Source: Stomoxys calcitrans (taxonomy: Eukaryota > Arthropoda > Insecta > Diptera > Muscidae). Taken from it: a stretch of DNA of 64,000 nt. This document shows, piece by piece, positions 44,372-55,860 of this stretch. Position 1 is the first letter of the stretch; each line of letters opens with the position of its first letter. The notes beneath the pieces were generated by a model. That model was given only the letters and a program-made list of their open reading frames with translations. It was not told the DNA's origin and ran no database searches. Location of the stretch: assembly GCF_963082655.1 (NCBI RefSeq), contig NC_081553.1:206818935-206882934 (forward strand), read 5' to 3'. A program made the position numbers and the translations under genes.

Positions 44372-44937
44372 ACCCTTCACCACCACTGTGGTACGTTGTT
44401 TAAAAACTTAATCCATTTGTTTGTAACACCAAGAAGGAAGAGAGATATACCCATTAATATGTATACCGATCGACTCAGAACCACTTTCTGATTTGATTTC
44501 GCTATGCCCGTCTGTCTGTCCATATTAATTTGTGTACAAACTACAAGTCGCAGTTTTCACCCGATCGTCCTCAAAGTTGTGGAGGCGTGATCTTCGGCAT
44601 AACTTCCATATAAACTAATCTCCGGAGTTGACTTCTTGGGCCTCTGGAAGCCTGAATTGTTGTTGAAATTTTGCACATGGTGTTTTGTTGTGACTTCCAA
44701 CAACTGTGCTAAGTATGGTCCAAATCGGTCTATAACCTGATATAGCTCCCATATAAACCGATCTCCCGATTTGACTTCTTCAACCCATGTAAGTCCCAAT
44801 TTTTATCAAATTTGGCTGGCATTTTGCTATAGTGATAACAGAACACTGTATGGACTCTCAAAAATTATGTCAAGTACGGTCCAAATCTATGGTCTATCCA
44901 GAATCTATGGTGGTGGGTTCCCATGATTCACTTGTTT
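44372..44937 (+). mobile_element. Short divergent HINE
   Basis: 5' end GGTACCCTTCACCACCACTG; microsatellite reduced to GCCCGTCTGTCTGTCC; two monomers; 3' end CTATGGTGGTGGGTTCCC and CACTTGTTTTC. The hairpin between them has been lost (CCCATGATT). The subterminal pair CACCACCA / TGGTGGTGG is still complementary. Confidence 0.65.
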
Positions 44938-45230
44938 TCTTATGTTCTTGCTAGTACACAAATCCAGCCGTTGATTGTTATAGCCGGACATGCTAATCTC
45001 AGCTCCATTGTGACCTTCCCCCACCCTACAACGATATTTCCAGTTTATTACTCAGGCCAGCTTTGTGAAGGCCTTGTCACTTTCTTCCCAGTGATGAATA
45101 GGTGAAAATCTTATACCAATTCATATAATGTTGCATATGCGTAGAAGTGACTATGTGTATGTGTGTGTGTATCTCTAAATATCAAAGTATTTTTCATTTA
45201 CCTTGATTTCTTAAGAAGAAGAAAATAAGA

Positions 45231-45597
45231 AAAACAAGTAAAAACGTGTTAAGTTGGGCTATGCCGAACATTGGATACCCACCACCATGGACACATTAAG
45301 TATCCTAGTTCATTATAACTCCACTAATATATCCATATCTACATAGAGGCTGGTCTGAATCATATTTGATTCTGGTCGCGGGAACTCTTATACAAATCCC
45401 AGTTTCAGCAAAATCCGGCAATAAATCGATTTTTTATGGGATTATGACTCTTAATTAGAAGATTGGTGTATATGGCAGCTAATTCTTAATATTGTCTGAT
45501 CTGAACCATATGCTGGTCAGATGAAGGGAGGCTCAATACAAGTCACTTTGTCAATTTTCAGCAAAATCAGGTAATAAATGCGTCTTTTACGGGATTT
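45231..45597 (-). mobile_element. HINE type 2, left part, split by LINE G
   Basis: 3' end: AACAAGTAAAAACGTGTTAAG, decayed hairpin TTGGGCTATGCCGAA and GGATACCCACCACCATGG. Two monomers follow. The right half continues at 48087. Confidence 0.75.
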
Positions 45598-46083
45598 AGC
45601 CACTATGTTAGCCACTATGGCACAGGGCACGCCACAGGTGGGCATTTCATCGCCACTCCTATGGGTGACCACCATAAATGACCTATTACGGATGCTGACT
45701 GAGGAGGGATTTGAACCCATCTGCTACTTCTAAGAGGTAAGGATCCGAACGAGCTATGCAGAAGGGCCGAAAGGGTCTTGCATATGGCATATGACTGGGC
45801 TAGGCCCACAGGTCTCAATGTTAACCCAGAGAAGACTGAAATATGCCTGTTCACGAGAAAGACGAAGGTGGGCAAATTTAACGCACCATATTTCCTCAAT
45901 AAGACGATTTCGATATCTGACAAGGTCATATACTTAGGTGTGATCTTGGACTGAAAACTGAATTAGAAGTGTCACATTCAGGAGCGTACTGAGAAGGCTC
46001 ACAGATGGTGGACACTATGTAAACGGGCCGTAGGCTCAAAATGGGGCCTGAACCTGAGAATAGTCCACTGGCTCCACAGGAGC

Positions 46084-46650
46084 GTGATTAGACCAATACT
46101 TACTTACGCCTCAGTAGTTTGGTGGACTGCTATGGAGAAAAGGTGCAACATAAGGACCATACAACAGGTTCAGAGAACATGTTGTCTTGGTATAGGCGGA
46201 GCGATGAGCACCACGCCCACTAGGGCACTGGAGACTATTCTAGACATCGGACCCATTGACATACAGATTAAGTGTGAGGCAGCCACTACGGCTATGAGAC
46301 TTAAGACGATGGGAAAATGTATTGAGGATGGGGGCATCTCATACCATCGCGGTATAATCGAGGCGACGATAGGAAACCTGGAAGGAAGGGAAGAGGTTTC
46401 CGATCGGATACCTGAGATGAACCTTGAAGTCGAGTGCGACGCACTACTGCCATTGGCACAGTCTTGGATTAATGGAACCCTAGTATTACCATCTGGAAGA
46501 TCATGTTACACGGATGGATCAAAGCTAGAGGACAAAGTGGGCCTGGGGGTTTACATTGAAAACCCAGGGACTGAGATCTGTTTTAGACTGGCTGACCATA
46601 ATAAGGTCCTGCAGGCGGAGATCCTGGCGATCACGGAATGCGTGAGGTAG
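46084..46650 (+). pseudogene. RT connection and start of RNase H, LINE G
   Basis: A 188-codon frame contains RPILTYASVVWWTAMEKR, IQQVQRTCCLGIGGAMSTTP, LETILDIGPIDIQIKCEAAT, then RNase H: SCYTDGSKLEDKVGLGVYIE (first catalytic Asp) and VLQAEILAITECVR (catalytic Glu). It stops at TAG just after ECVR, at the border of the repeated 355-bp units. Confidence 0.85.
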
Positions 46651-47638
46651 TGTGGTGCAAACAAAGGACGTGTAGAGTGTCAACATATTTAGGGACAGTA
46701 AAATTGCCATAAGGGCAACAATCTTTCAGTGTAAGAAGAAGAATGGCAAAATCCGCATGCTTTGGGTGCGAGCCATAACGGAGTAAGGCGGAGTGAAAGG
46801 GCAGACGATTTCGCGGTGTAGACCAGAGGACTGCCGTTAATAAACTTGGTTAACCGGACGCCTTTCGGGTCGACGAAGTCCGAGTTAAGGGTGTGAGCGA
46901 CGAATGCGCATGCAACTCTGTGGAATAGCGAAACGGTCGATCATGGAATGCGTGAAGTGGTGTGGTGCAAACGCGAGAACGTCGAGTGTGAACATCTTTA
47001 TGGACAGTAAAATTGCCATAAGGGCAATAACAACCAGGATGGTAAGGTCACGAACAGTCTTACAGTGTAAGAAGAAGATTAACGCCTTCTCTGAGGATGG
47101 GAAAATCCGCATCGTTTGGTTGCCGGGCCTTAACGGAGTAAGGGGAAATGAAAGGGCAGACGATTTGGCGGTGAAGGCCAGAGGACTGTCGTCAATAAAC
47201 TTGGTTAACCCGAAGCCTTTCGGGTCGGCGCAGTCCGAGTTAAGGGAGTGGGCGATGAATGCGAATGCAACATTGTGGAATAGCGAAACGGTCGATCACG
47301 GAATGCATGAAGTGGTGTGGTGCTAACGCGAGAACGTCGAGTGTGAACATCTTTATGGACAGTAAAATTGCCATAGGGGCAATAAACACCAGGACAGTAA
47401 GGTCGCGAACAGTTTTGCAGTGTAAGAAGGAGATTAACGCCTTCTCTGAGGATGCGAATATCCGCATCGTTTGGGTGCCGGGCCTTAACGGAGTAAGGGG
47501 AAATGAAAGGGCAGACGATTTGGCGGTGAAGGCCAGAGGACTACCTTCAATAAACTTGGTTAACCCGAAGCCTTTCGGGTCGACGCAGTCCGAGTTAAGG
47601 GAGTGGGCGATGAATACGCATGCAACATTGTGGAACAG
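46629..47638 (+). repeat. Three tandem units (about 300, 355, 355 bp) of RNase H
   Basis: The phrase GCGAAACGGTCGATCA(C/T)GG recurs at 46929 and 47284, and its non-duplicated form GCGAAACGGTCGGTAGGACG at 47639, giving a 355-bp period. Each unit encodes the second half of RNase H: MDSKIAIRAI, WLPGLNGVRGNERADDLAVK and NPKPFGS. Unit 1 is older, shortened and contains a TAG in the GNERADD region. Units 2 and 3 are similar to each other. Confidence 0.9.
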
Positions 47639-47786
47639 CGAAACGGTCGGTAGGACGGCGAAAATCCTATGGGGGGAACCAGATCGTGAGAAGACGAGGC
47701 TATTACTGAAAGGAAGCAAGAAGGAGGTCAGTATAGCTATTGGTATCATAATGGGGACACATAGGACTACGAGCTCACTTATGTGA
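47259..47786 (+). pseudogene. RNase H second half and C-terminus, LINE G unit 3
   Basis: A 175-codon frame: CGANARTSSVNIFMDSKIAI (catalytic Asp), RIVWVPGLNGVRGNERADDL (last acidic residue), then KARGLPSINLVNPKPFGST and TRLLLKGSKKEVSIAIGII. The stop lies near 47784. The next frame carries CGASGEDDETLDHFLFHCPA, the Cys/His tail. Intact over its length but unconnected to an active RT. Confidence 0.8.
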
Positions 47787-48086
47787 AATCGGTGCGGCAA
47801 GTGGGGAAGATGATGAGACGTTGGACCATTTCCTTTTTCATTGCCCGGCTTTCGCGTCTAACAGTTACCGGTACTTAGGTGGAGACACAATATCAGACAT
47901 GAACCAACTTAGGGGAGTGGCATTGAAAACAATTACAGATTTTGTAAGTTGCACGGAATTCCTATCATAAAATTTTCTTTTTAGAGAGAGCGCACAACAA
48001 GCCGATTACTGGCTTAGGTGTATGTCTATAGTGGTATGGGGCGGATTAATATCTGCACCCTCTTTTCAACCTAACCTAACCTAACC

Positions 48087-48512
48087 ATGTCGACAGATCG
48101 GTCTATATGACAGCTATTTCTAAATATAGTCCAATCTCACATATATTTTTGGGTCGGATGACGAGAGGCTTAAAACCACATTTAAGTGAGATGGTGGAAG
48201 GCTCAAAACAATTCACTGTTTCAAGTTTCAGCGAAATAGTATAAAAAACAAAGCTTTTATGGGCTTCAGACCCTTTATCGGCAGATCGGTCTATATGGCA
48301 GATGTCAGGAGGCCTAAAATGAATCACTGTTTCAGATTTCAGCGAAATCAGGTAATAAATAAAGCATTCATGGGCATTAGACCCTTTATCGGAAGATCGG
48401 TCTATATGGCAGCTATATTCAAATATGGTCCTATTTGGCCCGTTATATTTCGATGTGTTGCAAACGGAATGACTAAATGAATATACCCCCCATCCTATGG
48501 TGGTGGGTATAA
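48087..48512 (-). mobile_element. HINE type 2, right part, split by LINE G
   Basis: Monomers with GACAGATCGGTCTATATGAC and GGCAGATCGGTCTATATGGC lead to the 5' end CCCATCCTATGGTGGTGGGTATAAAAA at 48485-48512. The GTCY microsatellite has been deleted: monomer sequence joins directly to ATTTCGATGTGTTGCAAACG. Confidence 0.75.
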
Positions 48513-48785
48513 AAATGCGAAGAATGTATGGAATAATGAAATGACTTTCACGGTAATCGATATTTTGCGCATCAAGTGATATGGCTTTGATTGGATTAAA
48601 CTTTTATTTGAGCAGTTGCTATACAACAACATCTTGAATGTTTTAATGTCACAGGAGGTTTTTCTGCTTTTGCTGTGTTATGAGAAAAACCAAGAGCTAA
48701 AGTTACGAAGATAAATTGGGGTGGTGTTTTAACCCGAAAACTGAGAATTATTAAAAAAGACTCTTTAAGCAATTGTGAAGTAATT
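48513..48785. other. Short spacer
   Basis: AT-rich. The 94-codon minus frame at 48596-48880 overlaps a MITE and a HINE end and is not a gene. Confidence 0.5.
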
Positions 48786-50164
48786 TTTATAGCCTCCACC
48801 ATAGGATGGGGGTATACTATGGGTTGCCCAAAAAGTAATTGCGGATTTTTCATATAGTCGGCGTTGACAAATTTTTTCACAGCTTGTGACTCTGTAATTG
48901 CATTCTTTCTTCTGTCAGTTATCAGCTGTTACTTTTAGCTTGCTTTAGAAAAAAGTGTAAAAAAAGTATATTTGATTAAAGTTCATTCTAAGTTTTAATA
49001 AAACTGCATTTACTTTCTTTTAAAAAATCCGCAACTACTTTTTGGGCAACCCAATATATCCTTGTACAGAAGATTGATTGGGATTTTTAATAGGCCAAAT
49101 CGGTACATGTTTCCATATTAACCGATCTCCCGATTTTACTTCTTGAGGCTCTAGAAAGCGCAGTCCATATCCGATTTGGCTTCAATTGTGCACGATGACT
49201 TCTCGTACTACAATACCTTTAACATACGTGTCAAATATGATCTGAATCTGAATATGAATAAGCTGATATAGCTTCCATATAAACCAATCTCCCTATTTTA
49301 CTTCTTGGGCTCCTACAATTCCTATCCGCTATGGCTGAAATTTTGCACAAGCGAAATTCAGCTTGCGCAAAATTTGGCTTGCACAAGCCAAATTTTGCAC
49401 AAGCCAATTTTTGCAAAAATTGGCAAAAATATTCTCATGGCCCCTAATATAACTTCAAATGTTACTCTTCCTGAAGAAGATTGATTGGGATATTAAATAG
49501 GCCAAATCGGTACATGTTTCCATATTAACCGATCTCCCGATTTTACTTCTTGAGACTCTAGAGAGCGCAATCCATATCCGATTTCGTTGCAATTGTGAAC
49601 AATGACTTCTCATTTTAACTTCAACATACGTGTCATATATGATCTGAATCTGAATAAGCTGATATAGCTCCCATATAAATCAATCTCCCTATTTTACTTC
49701 TTGGGCTCCTACTAGGCGCAATTCCTATCCGCTATGGCTAAAATTTTGCACAAGCCAAATTCAGCTTGTGCAAAATTTGGCTTGCCAATTTTTTTACGTT
49801 TCATACATTCATATAAACGGATCTCCCGAATTTACTTCTTGGGCCCCTACAGGACGCAATTCTTACTCAATTTGTCAGAAATTTTTCACTATGACATCAA
49901 CTGTGGTCTCCAACATCCAACATCCAAAGTATGGCTCGAATCGGTCCATAGCCTGATATCAGTCTAATAACATAGCAATTCCCAGCCATTATCCTTTGTT
50001 TGCCTATAAAGAGATACCAGAAGAGAACTTGACAAATAACTTGACAATTTCTATCCATTATCTTTTGCTTGCCTATAAAAGGATACCAGGAAGAGAACAT
50101 GAAAAATGTGATCCATGGTTTTGGGTATATAAGATTCGCCGAACTTATCACGCTTTTTCTTGTT
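48786..50164 (+). mobile_element. HINE type 1 variant, MITE at its 5' end
   Basis: 5' end TTTTTATAGCCTCCACCATAGG. A MITE (48830-49054) separates GGGGGTATAC from the monomers. The monomers are AT-rich variants repeated as a larger unit (TTGATTGGGAT, TAGGCCAAATCGGTACATGT at about 49074 and 49487). The 3' end is CATGGTTTTGGGTATATAAG, a shortened hairpin TTCGCCGAA and CTTTTTCTTGTTACTTGTT. A palindromic stretch of alternating GCTTGTGCAAAATTTGGC lies at 49345-49430. Confidence 0.75.
48830..49054 (-). mobile_element. Mariner MITE, copy 5
   Basis: Ends TGGGTTGCCCAAAAAGTAAT and TACTTTTTGGGCAACCCAA, TA at 48828-48829 and 49055-49056. Inserted in the TATACTA of a HINE 5' end. Slightly short (225 bp), with one A fewer in the internal A run. 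Confidence 0.9.
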
Positions 50165-51640
50165 ACTTGTTAATATTCTCATGACCTCTTATATAACTTC
50201 AAATGCTACTCTTCCTGTGGACACCTTATATTTGGCCTATCACCTAAACAACTACTCTCTAGCAAGGTAAAAATCTTAAAATTCAGACTTTTAGACTCAT
50301 AGTTTTTTTTTAAGAATTTTACTCTTCTATGAAGGCTATGTTGGGTGACAGGTTGCACACAAGTTGTCCCCCAAAAGATATCAGCATTCAACAGGGCTGG
50401 ATATGAAATGGACAATGTACATTTTTAAGGTCTTTGGCCTTAATTTGAGAAATCATCTTCCCTTCCTAATGGATAATTTCCTTTTTTTGAATAATTATTT
50501 ACTCCAGAGATTTAACTGAGTATTACTAAGATTTTTGTCATTGAAATCCCCCTAGATTCTTAAAATATGATAAGGAACTACTCTAGAGCCATGAGTCTGT
50601 AACAAAAGTTTATTGCAATTTATTGGCCTGTGGGTTATTAGCTACCTAAACTGTGTAGCAATTTAAATTAATTTCCAAAAATTCTAGTAAAATCGTTATA
50701 ATTGCATGCGGTCATTCACACACACACATACATAAGCACACAAACACCTAAACAGAACTGCAAACTCAGTATCAAAATTCAAGTCATGAATTTTTCATAG
50801 CTATTAAAAGTCATTACCCTGTAATGGAGAGACAACCGAAGACAAATTCCCATTAGTCATTCTCTTCAGTTAGTTCGAGGCAGGATAGAGAACTCACACT
50901 CTCGAACTCATCATCCTCACCTAATGTCCATTCACCTAAGTCCCCCTAAAAACATTTGCAATTGCTAGCCATGATGTTATGGTAATGATTTGGCAAAATC
51001 ATACCAAGTTAAGAATAAAGTCAAAAGTGTTGGCCTTTTTAAATCGACGAAAATAACATCAACACCATCAAATTAGTCAAGCAATTACTTAAACACTGTC
51101 CACCATCATGGAGCGGTTCCACATGCACAAGGGGTAGACAATGGGGAGTGTTGGGGGATGTTAGAAGAAACAACTTAGGGTTGGTGGCAGGCAGAAGTTA
51201 AGCTGGCGTTGATGTTTTCTAAGCAATTCTAATGGTTTTATTTTGGTTTTGGACCCAATTGAGGTTAGCATAGCACGGTGGTGCTGGTTAGTATGTTAAA
51301 CAAATTAAAAATAAATTAATCATACGCAGTCCAAGCATTAAACTATGGTTTGCGTGTGAGTGTGTGTGTGTGTAGGGCACTAGGTCTCCATACTACAAAT
51401 GCCACATGCCATGATTCATTAAATTATTAATTTAAATTCTGTGCTTACTCACTTGCCCTGTGTGATGGCTACCCAACAACGCAGTTCATTTTCTTCCACT
51501 TACTTGTTCGTCAATGCAAAAGCAGTTCAAGGAAATTAACTATAAATATTACTTTTCCCACAAACAACAATTCGTTGCTCCAACTACACATTTGAGAGAA
51601 ACCGACAGTGACGTATGAAAAAAAAATTGAAAAAGAAAAT
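50165..51640. other. Spacer with no recognised gene
   Basis: The longest stretch without a recognised mobile element besides 22883-23890. It holds a (CA)n at 50718-50730, a (TG)n near 51357-51374, and AT-rich sequence. No frame longer than 69 codons. No conserved motif found. Confidence 0.5.
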
Positions 51641-51649
51641 CACTCAAAT

Positions 51650-51828
51650 TCTGTCTTTGGACAAATTAATGAACAATTTTTATTTTAGAGAAAATTTTAT
51701 TGACATTTTTTTTAATTAGAGTAAATTTCATTAAAATTTTGTCTTTAGAGAAGATTTCATTTAAATTGTGTCTTTGAAGAAATTTTTCTATTGCAGTTTC
51801 GACTTGAAAGAAAATTTGAATACAATGG
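51650..51828. repeat. AAATTTTGTCTTTAGAG-type minisatellite
   Basis: Units around TTTAGAGAAAATTTTATTGAC, TTTCATTAAAATTTTGTC and TTTAGAGAAGATTTCATT recur every 25-35 bp. It runs directly into a HINE 3' fragment. Confidence 0.6.
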
Positions 51829-52015
51829 TCTCCAACATCCAAGCCAAGTATGGCCCGAATCGGTCCATAACCTGATATCAGTCTAATAACAAAGCAATTC
51901 CCATCCGCTGTCCCTTGTTTGCATATAAAGAGATACCACGTAGAGAACATGGATCACATGGTTTTGGGTGTATGAGATTCGGCTCGGCCGAACTTAGCAC
52001 GCTTTTTCTTGTTTG
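51829..52015 (+). mobile_element. HINE 3' fragment
   Basis: One partial monomer, then GGTTTTGGGTGTATGAGATT, hairpin TTCGGCTCGGCCGAA (51978-51992) and CTTTTTCTTGTTT. It closely matches the 3' end of the HINE at 48786-50164, including GTCTAATAACAAAGCAATTCCCA, so it is the same subfamily. Confidence 0.8.
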
Positions 52016-52059
52016 ACAAAATTGTTAAGACATTTTTAAAGAATTTTATTTTTATAGAA

Positions 52060-52150
52060 AATCTCTTTTCGTGATTTTTCGAACATCTTCCAGCTCGAGA
52101 TCATGTTTAGTGCTTCCTATTCAAAGAATAGCATAGCAAAGAACTTATAA
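52060..52150. repeat. Flank shared with 55293-55380
   Basis: TCTTTTCGTGATT.TTCGAACATCT and GATCATGTT.AGTGCTT occur in both places, each time immediately downstream of a HINE 3' end. This indicates a duplicated segment or a repeat that served as target. Confidence 0.55.
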
Positions 52151-52159
52151 AAGTTGAGC

Positions 52160-52489
52160 AAATGTGTGTTGTAATTCAAAACGCTTTGACTGGCTAGTGG
52201 ATCATGATTTCTGATACGCTATGTAAGCTGGGTAAAGTGTAGAGCACGCCTTTGTTTTGAAACAGGGCTCAATAAGTCCTCTAACTCACCTTAATAAGAG
52301 AGAACAAGTAAGAGAGTTTTGAATAAGATTCGGCACGGCCGAACTCTTATTCAAAACACTTTAACTGGCTAGTGGATCATGATTTCTGATACGCTATGTA
52401 GCTGGGTAAAGTGTAGAGCACGCCTTTGTTTTCAATCATCATATCAGAAATCATGATCCACTAGCCAGTCAAAAAGTTTTGAATAAGAG
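52160..52489. repeat. Direct and inverted repeats around a HINE hairpin
   Basis: CTGGCTAGTGGATCATGATTTCTGATACG occurs directly at about 52190 and 52361, and inverted at about 52445-52472. Between them TTTTGAATAAGA, hairpin TTCGGCACGGCCGAA (52329-52343), CTCTTATTCAAAA forms a long palindrome (52317-52357). Confidence 0.8.
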
Positions 52490-54140
52490 TTCGGCCGGGC
52501 CGAATCTTATAAACCCTCCACCATGGATCGCATTTGTCGATTTCTTTGTGCGGTATCTCTTTTTAGGCAAACAAAGAATATTGAATAAGAACTGTTATGC
52601 TATTGGAGCTGTATCAATTTATAGTCCGATTCAGACCATAAATGAATGCTGAACATTGCAGAAGTCATTGTGTAGTGTTTCAGTTCATTCGGATAAGAAT
52701 TGCGCCTTGTAGAGGCTCAAGAAGCAAAATCGGAAGATCGCTTTATATGGGAGCTGTATCAAGCTATTGATCGATTCAGACCATATTGGACACGTATGTT
52801 GAAGGTCATGAGAGAAGCCGTTGTACAAAATTTCAGCCAAATCGGATGAGAATTGCGCGCTTTAGAGGCTCAAGAAGTCAAGATCCCAGATCGGTTTATA
52901 TGACAGCTATATCAGGTTCTATACCGATTTACGCCATACTTAGCACAGTTATTGCAAGTCATAACAAAACACCTCATGCAAAATTTCAGTCCAATCGGAT
53001 GAGAATTGCGCGCTTTAGAGGCTCAAGAAGTCAAGACCCATGATCGGTTAACATGGCAGCTATATCAGGTTCTATACCGATTTACGCCATACTTAGCACA
53101 GTTATTGAAAGTTGTAACACAACACCTCATGCAAAATTTCAGTCAAATCGAATGAGAATTGCGCGCTTTAGAGGCTCAAGAAATCAAGACCCAGATCGGT
53201 TTATATGGCAGCTATATCAAGTTATGTACTGATTTGCTCCATACTTAGCACAGTTATTGCAAGTCATAACAAAACACCTCATGCAAAATTTCAGTCAAAT
53301 CGAATGAGAATTTCGCCCTCTAGAGGCCCAAGAAGTCAAGACCCATGATCGGTTTAAATGACAGCTATACCAGATTATGAACTGATTTGAACCATTCTTA
53401 ACACAGTTGTTGGAAGTGATACCAAATCACCACGTGCAAAATTTAAATCAAATCGGTCGAGAGTTGCGCCCTCTAGAGGCTCAAGAAGTCAAGACCCATG
53501 ATCGGTATATAAGACAGCTATATCATATTATGAACCGATTTGAACCATGCCTAACACAGTTGTGGAAAGTCATATCGAAACACGTTTTCCAAAATTTCAG
53601 CCAAATCGGATAGGAATTGCGGTCTCTAGAGGCTCAAGAAGTCTAATCGTGAGATCGGTTTATATGGCAGCTATATCAGGTTATGAACCGATTTGAACCA
53701 TACTTGGCCCAATTTTCGGAAGTGATACCAAAACACCACGCGCACAGTTTTAGCCAAATGGGATAAGAATTGCGCGCTCTAGAGGCTCAAGAAGTCAAGG
53801 TCCCAGATCGGTTAATATGGCAGCAATATCAGGTTATGGAACGATTTGAACCATACTTAGCACAATTGTTGAAAGTCATATCGAAACACGTCTTGTAAAA
53901 TTTTAGCCAAATCGAATAGGAATTGCGCCCTCTAGGGGCTTAAAAAGTCTTATCGTGAGATCGGTTATATGGCGCCTATAACAGGTTATGGACTAATTTA
54001 AGCTACACTTGGCACAGTTGTTGGGAGTCATAAAAGAATACTTCAATCAAAATGACAACCAAATCAGATAAGAATTGCGCCCCCTAGAGGCTCAAGAAGT
54101 CAAGACTTCAGAACCGTACTCATCATAGTTTTTGGAAATC
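52490..54140 (-). mobile_element. HINE type 1, left half of a head-to-head pair
   Basis: 3' end at left: hairpin TTCGGCCGGGCCGAA (52490-52504) and ACCCTCCACCATGGATCGC. About nine monomers follow (AAGAAGTCAAG..CC.GATCGGTTTATATG). The 5' end and microsatellite are missing at about 54140, where sequence switches to an opposite-strand HINE. Confidence 0.8.
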
Positions 54141-55285
54141 ATTACGATGGGGGTATACTAATGTCGTTATTCTGTTTTTAACACCTCGAAATATGCGTCT
54201 GAGACCCTTTAAAGTATATATATTCTTGATCGTTATGTCATTTTAAGTCGATCTAGCCGTGTTCGTCGGTCCGTCCGTCCGTCTGCCCCTCGAAAGCACG
54301 CTAACTTTCTAAGGAGCAAAGCTACACGCTTGAAATTTTGCAAAAATGCCTACTATGAGTGTAGGTCGGTCGGGATTGTAAATGGACCAAATCGGTCCAC
54401 GTTTTGATATAGCTGCCATATAAACTGATCTGGGGTCTTCACTTCTTGAGCCTCTAGAGGGCGCAACTCTCGTTCGATTTGACTGACATTTTGCACATAG
54501 TGGTTTGGTATCACTTCCAACAACTGTGTTAAGTATGGTTGAAATCGGTCCATAATCTGACATAGCTGTCATATAAACCGATCTGTGGTCTTGACTTCTT
54601 GAGCCTCTAGAGGGCGCAATTCTCACCCGATTTGGCTGAAATTTTGCATGAGATGTTTTGTTATGACTTCCAATAACTGTGCTAAGTACAGTACATAACC
54701 TGACATAGCTGCCATATAAACCGATCTGGGGTCTTGACTTCTTGGGCCTCTAGAGGGCGCAACTCTCGTTCGATTTGACTGAAATTTTGCCCGTGGTGGT
54801 TTGGTATCACTTCCAACAACTGTGTTAAGTATGGTTCAAATCGGTTCATAATCTGGTATAGCTGTCATATAAACCGATCTGGGGTCTTGACTTCTTGACC
54901 CACTAGAGGGCACAATTCTCATCTAATTTGGCAGAAATTTTTTACACCGACTTCTCTCATGACCTTCAACATATGTGTCCAATTTGGTCTGAACCGATCA
55001 ATAGCTTGGAACAGCTCCCATATAAACCGATCTCCCGATTTTGCTTCTTGAGCCCCTACAATTTCTTATCCGAATGAACTGAAACATTGCACAATGACTT
55101 CTGCAATGTCCAGCATTTATTTATGGTCCAAATCGGACTTTTATTTGATATAACTCCAATAGCATAACAGTTCTTATTCTGTTTGCCTAAAAAGAGATAC
55201 CGCGCACAGAACTCGACAAACGCGATCCATGGTGGAGGGTATATAAGATTCGGCCCTGCCGAACTTATCATGCTTTTACTTGTTT
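54141..55285 (+). mobile_element. HINE type 1, right half of a head-to-head pair
   Basis: Begins within the 5' block (ACGATGGGGGTATACTAATG). Microsatellite at 54268-54290; five monomers; 3' end CCATGGTGGAGGGTATATAAG, hairpin TTCGGCCCTGCCGAA (55249-55263, one mismatch) and CTTTTACTTGTTT. Confidence 0.8.
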
Positions 55286-55349
55286 TTTTAATCTTTTCGT
55301 GATTATTCGAACATCTACCATGTCCAGATCATATTCAATGCTTTCTGTT

Positions 55350-55515
55350 CAAAGATTTCAAAGAAGATTTCCTTAATATTTTGAATTCGGGAAAAATTTT
55401 TGTGAAATTTTGTTTGAGCGAAACTTTTAGTGACATTTTGTGTTGAGAGAAAATTTCCTAAAAATTTTTTCCCCCCAAATAAAATGTCATAAAAATTTTG
55501 ACTTTAGAGAAATTT
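55350..55515. repeat. AAATTTTGTCTTTAGAG-type minisatellite, third locus
   Basis: GTGAAATTTTGTTTGAGCG, TGACATTTTGTGTTGAGAG and AAAAATTTTGACTTTAGAG mark three decayed units. Confidence 0.55.
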
Positions 55516-55589
55516 CTTCAATCCAAGTACAAAATTTCTTATCAAAAACATAGAACGTATTGCAAATACCATGAAAATGAGTAAAATAT

Positions 55590-55830
55590 CCAGCGAACTG
55601 CTCAAATGTGAACAGCATGCCTCTGTAAAGGGAAGGTTGGTGAAGACTGCATGTGATTGTGCATAAAAAAGGAGAATCCTTCCATGCCAAGACATACGCA
55701 TTGGCGGTAAACTTTGGCAGTGAGGAGGCATTCTACAATGTACGGACCGACACACTGATCCAATTTATAGACCAGTACCAGGTGAACTGGTTTCTTAGAT
55801 ACTGCCTAAACCATATGCTAAGGTACTGAT
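55590..55830 (+). pseudogene. Group A LINE, RT motif fragment
   Basis: The frame gives EQHASVKGRLVKTA, then EEAFYNVRTDTLIQFID and WFLRYCLNHMLRY, equivalent to the QHAYxxGRSxxxAL and FLDIEGAFNNV motifs (RT boxes 2-3) upstream of YADD. The first catalytic Asp region FLDIEGA reads NFGSEEA here. One frameshift. The fragment ends beside a MITE. Confidence 0.65.
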
Positions 55831-55860
55831 GTATAAATTGTGGGTTCCATGGCACAAATA

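Larger units (their letters stand above)
45598..48086 (+). mobile_element. LINE G: group 1 LINE with triplicated RNase H segment
   Basis: Starts in the RT (AQGTPQVGISSPLLW) and runs through thumb, connection and RNase H to the C-terminal segment and a CAACCTAACCTAACCTAACC tail at 48068-48086. The YADD box is deleted: sequence passes from ICY straight to the equivalent of RGKDPNE. RNase H sequence is present as three units (46629-46928, 46929-47283, 47284-47638). It sits inside a type 2 HINE whose halves flank it. Confidence 0.85.

Noticed and set aside
47240..47800. 186-codon minus-strand frame
   Set aside because: Antisense shadow of the RNase H and C-terminal segment of LINE G.
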